Of a DNA stretch of 64,000 nucleotides, positions 61,561-64,000 are shown piece after piece. Position 1 is the stretch's first letter. Each line of letters starts with the position of its first letter. Source of the DNA: Paraflavitalea soli (lineage in GTDB: Bacteria > Bacteroidota > Bacteroidia > Chitinophagales > Chitinophagaceae); assembly GCF_003555545.1 (NCBI RefSeq), contig NZ_CP032157.1, positions 3,848,546-3,912,545 of the forward strand, in the 5' to 3' direction. Position numbers and translations under genes: made by a program. The notes below the pieces were generated by a model. That model was not told the DNA's origin and made no database searches. It saw only the letters and a list, made by a program, of their open reading frames with translations.

Positions 61561-61971
61561 ATGTTTATCGCCGAGACCAACATACGTGTACGTTATGCAG
61601 AAACAGACCAGATGGACGTTGTCTACCACGGCAATTACGCCCAGTATTTTGAGGTAGGCCGCGTAGAAGCTATCCGTCAATTGGGTCTTAGCTATAAGGA
61701 CATGGAAGCAAATGGCGTCATGATGCCGATCGTAGAACTCCAAAGCAAGTTTCTGCGACCAGCCCATTATGATGACCTGCTTACTATAAAAACCATGCTA
61801 AGGGAGTTGCCGGCCGATCACCGCATCGAATTTCACCAGGAGGTGTATAATGAGCAGGGAAAACTGCTGACCGTAGGCCGTGTTGTATTGTATTTTCTGG
61901 ATATTAAAACAAGGGCCAAAACCACCATGCCCGTTGCCCTGCGGGAAAGCCTCACCCCCTTCTTTGCTTGA
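61561..61971 (+). CDS. Acyl-CoA thioesterase (YbgC/4HBT family)
   Basis: 136 residues from ATG at 61561; any longer reading frame runs through the repeat array and is not coding. Hot-dog fold signatures: RVRYAETDQMDVVYHGNYAQYFEVGR with the catalytic Asp, and HRIEFHQEVYNEQGKLL. It hydrolyses acyl-CoA esters and may belong to the Tol-Pal-linked YbgC group, though tol genes are not near. Confidence 0.92.
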   Translation: MFIAETNIRVRYAETDQMDVVYHGNYAQYFEVGRVEAIRQLGLSYKDMEANGVMMPIVELQSKFLRPAHYDDLLTIKTMLRELPADHRIEFHQEVYNEQGKLLTVGRVVLYFLDIKTRAKTTMPVALRESLTPFFA

Positions 61972-62296
61972 AACCCGCCCTACCGCCCAGGCCGCCCCAC
62001 TACGTGCTGCCTTGCTCTTCTTCCCGACTTCCAGACTTTCGGAATTCCCGGCTTTTCCTTAATAATTCCTTAACCACTAAAGTTTAGCAGAAGCCGCTTA
62101 AAGCTATTTCTTTGTGCTCCAATCCAGAAAAACCAATAGATCCAGATATCAATGTAAAACCAAACAGATCCTGATCGCTGAAAAACCAACCAGTCCAAAG
62201 TCCAAAGAAAAACCAGGTCCAACATCCATTCCCACCGCCAATTCCCACCCGGGAACCAATGCGGAAAGAAAAATCACTTCCGTCCACAAGTCCTTT

Positions 62297-62329
62297 GAAA
62301 AACATCCACAGCGGATGTTTTTCTTTTTT
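62297..62329 (+). terminator. Strong intrinsic terminator without a preceding gene
   Basis: GAAAAACATCC (62297-62307) pairs perfectly with GGATGTTTTTC (62313-62323), 5-nt loop, then TTTTTTC. The nearest upstream gene ends 325 bp earlier. Confidence 0.85.
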
Positions 62330-62427
62330 CATGTCGTATCTTTAAGTACACCATAGTTCTTTCAATCCCTTGGCGCATTTACACCTTTTCGGGTCAATCC
62401 CGAATTTCAGCGTTAGTCGGCGCCTCA

Positions 62428-62526
62428 TTCCAGCGGCTTTACAACGCCCTCATAGTGAGGTCATAGCACCCTTCCAGCGACATTACAGCGACCTTTTAGC
62501 GACGTTATAGCGACCTTATAGCGATA
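62428..62526. repeat. Nine degenerate 11-bp tandem units
   Basis: Units such as TTCCAGCGACA, TTACAGCGACC, TTTTAGCGACG, TTATAGCGACC and TTATAGCGATA, exactly 11 bp apart through 62428-62526; three inner units are more diverged (TTACAACGCCC, TCATAGTGAGG, TCATAGCACCC). The conserved core is AGCGAC. Confidence 0.8.
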
Positions 62527-62674
62527 TACCTTCGCTGATGCTTCATATACAAGCCGTTGTACAGCCGTGTATCAGCCTACACCGCCCCGTCCTTCCCTCA
62601 CCCCCGGAAAAACCAATGATCACCCTTCCCAAGCCCAGGCAATCTTTTAAGTTAATGATTATCAGTATTCCAGG

Positions 62675-63625
62675 TTATTTCAATATAAAATCGGAAATGC
62701 TTTTTCCCAATTCCGGCGCAATGGGTAAGACCGGATCACTATAGGTTTTTAAATTGGCCTCCCGGTTCCCCTCCACCACTTTGAAGACATGATTCATATT
62801 GTCAATGATTACCAACTTTGCCCCCGGATTAGCGGCTGCCAGCCTCCGCGCATCCTCCACACCAACCTGGATATCACTCGTCCCCTGTACGATCAGCACA
62901 GGAATTGACAGCGCCCTTATCTCCGCTTGCGGATCATACCTGAACCAGGAGATCATATAAGGCTGTACCGATGGCCTGAACAGCGAAAAAAGCATCGGGT
63001 GCACATTTTTCACCAGCTGCCCGGCAGCCAGGCTATCCAATATGGGAAATGCCAGATCCTGTACCTGCCTGGGCTGCGCCATCAATTGCTCATGTATTGT
63101 CTTATCCGCAGACTGCCCCGCGCCTGCTATCGAAACAAATTGATCGGCCCCTTTCGCGGCGATCATCCCGATCAGCGATCCCTCACTGTGCCCGATCACC
63201 ACTACCTTCGAAAAACGTTTGTCCTTTCTCAGCAACTCGATCCACCCTTTTGCATCATTTACATAATCATCAAATCGCAGGTCAGCTTCTGATTTACCAG
63301 CTGCCGCGCTTGCTGCAATACCTCTTTTGTCATACCGCAACGTGGCAATACCCCGCACGAGCAAAGCAGCTGCAAGCATTTTCAAAGAATTTCTCTTCAT
63401 CACCGGATCATTACCATCCCTGTCTGTAGCGCCCGACCCCGCAATGATCAACGCCACCGGCATACCTTTGCCCTTAACAGGCACACTCAATACCCCCTCT
63501 ATATTACCTGATTTCGTTTCCAATGTCACCTTAGTATCAACAAAAGAAGTATCCTGCGCTGCTAATACCTGCGCCCTCGTGCCAAGCCATAACAATACCA
63601 GGCACACATGGATGTACTGTTTCAT
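62675..63625 (-). CDS. Alpha/beta hydrolase (S33/dienelactone-hydrolase-like), secreted
   Basis: 316 residues. A signal peptide is cut before Gln (LAAQDTSF). The catalytic nucleophile is in VVIGHSEGSLIG, the acid is expected in the PVLIVQGTSDIQVG region and the His in DNMNHVFKV, the complete Ser-Asp-His arrangement. It likely hydrolyses an ester or peptide in the envelope. It precedes nothing in view on this strand; the SdpI gene lies 30 bp before it and may be co-transcribed. Confidence 0.9.
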   Translation of the reverse strand: MKQYIHVCLVLLWLGTRAQVLAAQDTSFVDTKVTLETKSGNIEGVLSVPVKGKGMPVALIIAGSGATDRDGNDPVMKRNSLKMLAAALLVRGIATLRYDKRGIAASAAAGKSEADLRFDDYVNDAKGWIELLRKDKRFSKVVVIGHSEGSLIGMIAAKGADQFVSIAGAGQSADKTIHEQLMAQPRQVQDLAFPILDSLAAGQLVKNVHPMLFSLFRPSVQPYMISWFRYDPQAEIRALSIPVLIVQGTSDIQVGVEDARRLAAANPGAKLVIIDNMNHVFKVVEGNREANLKTYSDPVLPIAPELGKSISDFILK

Positions 63626-63655
63626 AAACCTGTATTTTGATGTGAAGGAAAATAA

Positions 63656-64000
63656 TTACTGCGCCGATGATTCCTTCCTGAATGCAATGAAGGAGAAGCC
63701 AACAGGCACTACTACCAGTATGAATAAAATAGAGCCCGCCACTATCAGCAATGGCATATGATTCCGGATGATAAAAGAAAGTATAATGATCAGCACACCC
63801 CCTGCCATCCAAAGCCGCCCGCCAAGCCAATGCGTTTTCTTCCACACGTCCTCACTCTCCAGCGTCCAGGGCGTCCGGATGCCTACAAAATAATTGGGCC
63901 GCAATGCCTGGAAATAATTACCCATCATGGCCAGCATCAATCCAATGAATGCGATCAACCATTGCGGATTCTCCATACCACCTTGTTTGCTGATGTACAG
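63656..64000 (-). CDS. SdpI family membrane protein (5' end outside the window)
   Basis: At least 114 codons; the frame is open to the right edge, and a Met at 63976 is probably internal. The SdpI motif is clear: MGNYFQALRPNYFVGIRTPWTLESEDVW with KTHWLGGRLW, followed by three hydrophobic helices. Full-length relatives have about 200 residues with a DUF1648 domain in front. SdpI gives immunity to the SdpC toxin in Bacillus; in Bacteroidota the role is unknown. Confidence 0.88.
   Translation of the reverse strand: MYISKQGGMENPQWLIAFIGLMLAMMGNYFQALRPNYFVGIRTPWTLESEDVWKKTHWLGGRLWMAGGVLIIILSFIIRNHMPLLIVAGSILFILVVVPVGFSFIAFRKESSAQ

Larger units (their letters stand above)
61972..62674. other. Long intergenic region with an orphan terminator and an 11-bp repeat array
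   Basis: 703 bp. Two overlapping short frames (62084-62356, one on each strand) have no family text and improbable composition. The region holds a strong terminator at 62297-62329, a run of GAAAAACCA words (for example at 62128, 62179 and 62612) and a phased 11-bp array at 62428-62526. A small RNA upstream of the terminator is possible. Confidence 0.5.

Noticed and set aside
62084-62356. Two overlapping 80-codon frames, one on each strand
   Set aside because: Neither has family text or likely composition; they exist because the spacer is A-rich on one strand and has few stops. A non-coding RNA fits better.

Overview
The window reads as chromosome of a member of the phylum Bacteroidota, most like the Chitinophagaceae. 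The evidence is a SusC/SusD pair with a DUF3823 lipoprotein, a reg_prop/Y_Y_Y sensor kinase, several type IX secretion (T9SS) C-terminal sorting domains, DUF3810, DUF2911, DUF4197 and CCDC81-type HU proteins, and repeated matches to the Bacteroidota -7 promoter element TAnnTTTG. Gene density is high. I see no tRNA, rRNA, CRISPR array, insertion sequence or prophage. Both ends cut a gene: DUF3823 on the left, SdpI family on the right.

Region by region. 1-9.7 kb: a nutrient-uptake locus (DUF3823, SusD, SusC) divergent from its probable regulator, a hybrid two-component system split into a kinase gene and an AraC-type response regulator gene. 9.7-16.3 kb: a six-gene minus-strand operon of three phage-tail-collar (MdpB-like) paralogues, a signal-less periplasmic-binding-protein-like protein, a formyltransferase and a large T9SS-secreted beta-propeller/SprB protein. 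I know no function for this set and it is the best candidate for an undescribed system. 17-31 kb: mostly housekeeping and single genes (DUF2130 nuclease-fold protein, SH3b protein, a GNAT-like gene overlapping a 54-codon ORF, Sfp-type PPTase, dcd, DUF3810, acyl-CoA carboxylase beta subunit, two choice-of-anchor J lipoproteins, YiiX-like hydrolase, rnhA, DUF6580, manA, yraN, YkgJ-like, xerD). 31-38.6 kb: envelope proteins, a MauG-like peroxidase, and an ECF sigma factor followed by an anti-sigma/TonB fusion. 38.7-45.6 kb: agmatine-to-putrescine genes (aguA, aguB), a desaturase, bshB1, a beta-lactamase-fold hydrolase and lpdA. 45.7-54.9 kb: a gluzincin-like protein, a LytS/LytTR pair, DUF4197, a DAO oxidoreductase, a T9SS M43 protease, a glutaminyl cyclase and a methyltransferase. 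55-64 kb: an HU-domain membrane protein, an outer-membrane barrel and a 1000-residue TPR protein, then DoxX, a thioesterase, an alpha/beta hydrolase and SdpI.

Two patterns cut across the genes. First, every cleavable (SPI-type) signal peptide that I could place ends just before glutamine, and the window itself encodes a glutaminyl cyclase that could cap such N-termini. Second, many intergenic spacers are filled by degenerate tandem repeats of 7 or 8 nt. The unit differs from spacer to spacer but recurs between spacers (GTTAGGC, TGCCGAC, GAATACA, GTCCGTAA, TCAAC types), and some spacers fold into long palindromes at 3' ends of genes. One spacer holds nine 11-bp units, and another holds a strong terminator with no gene in front of it.
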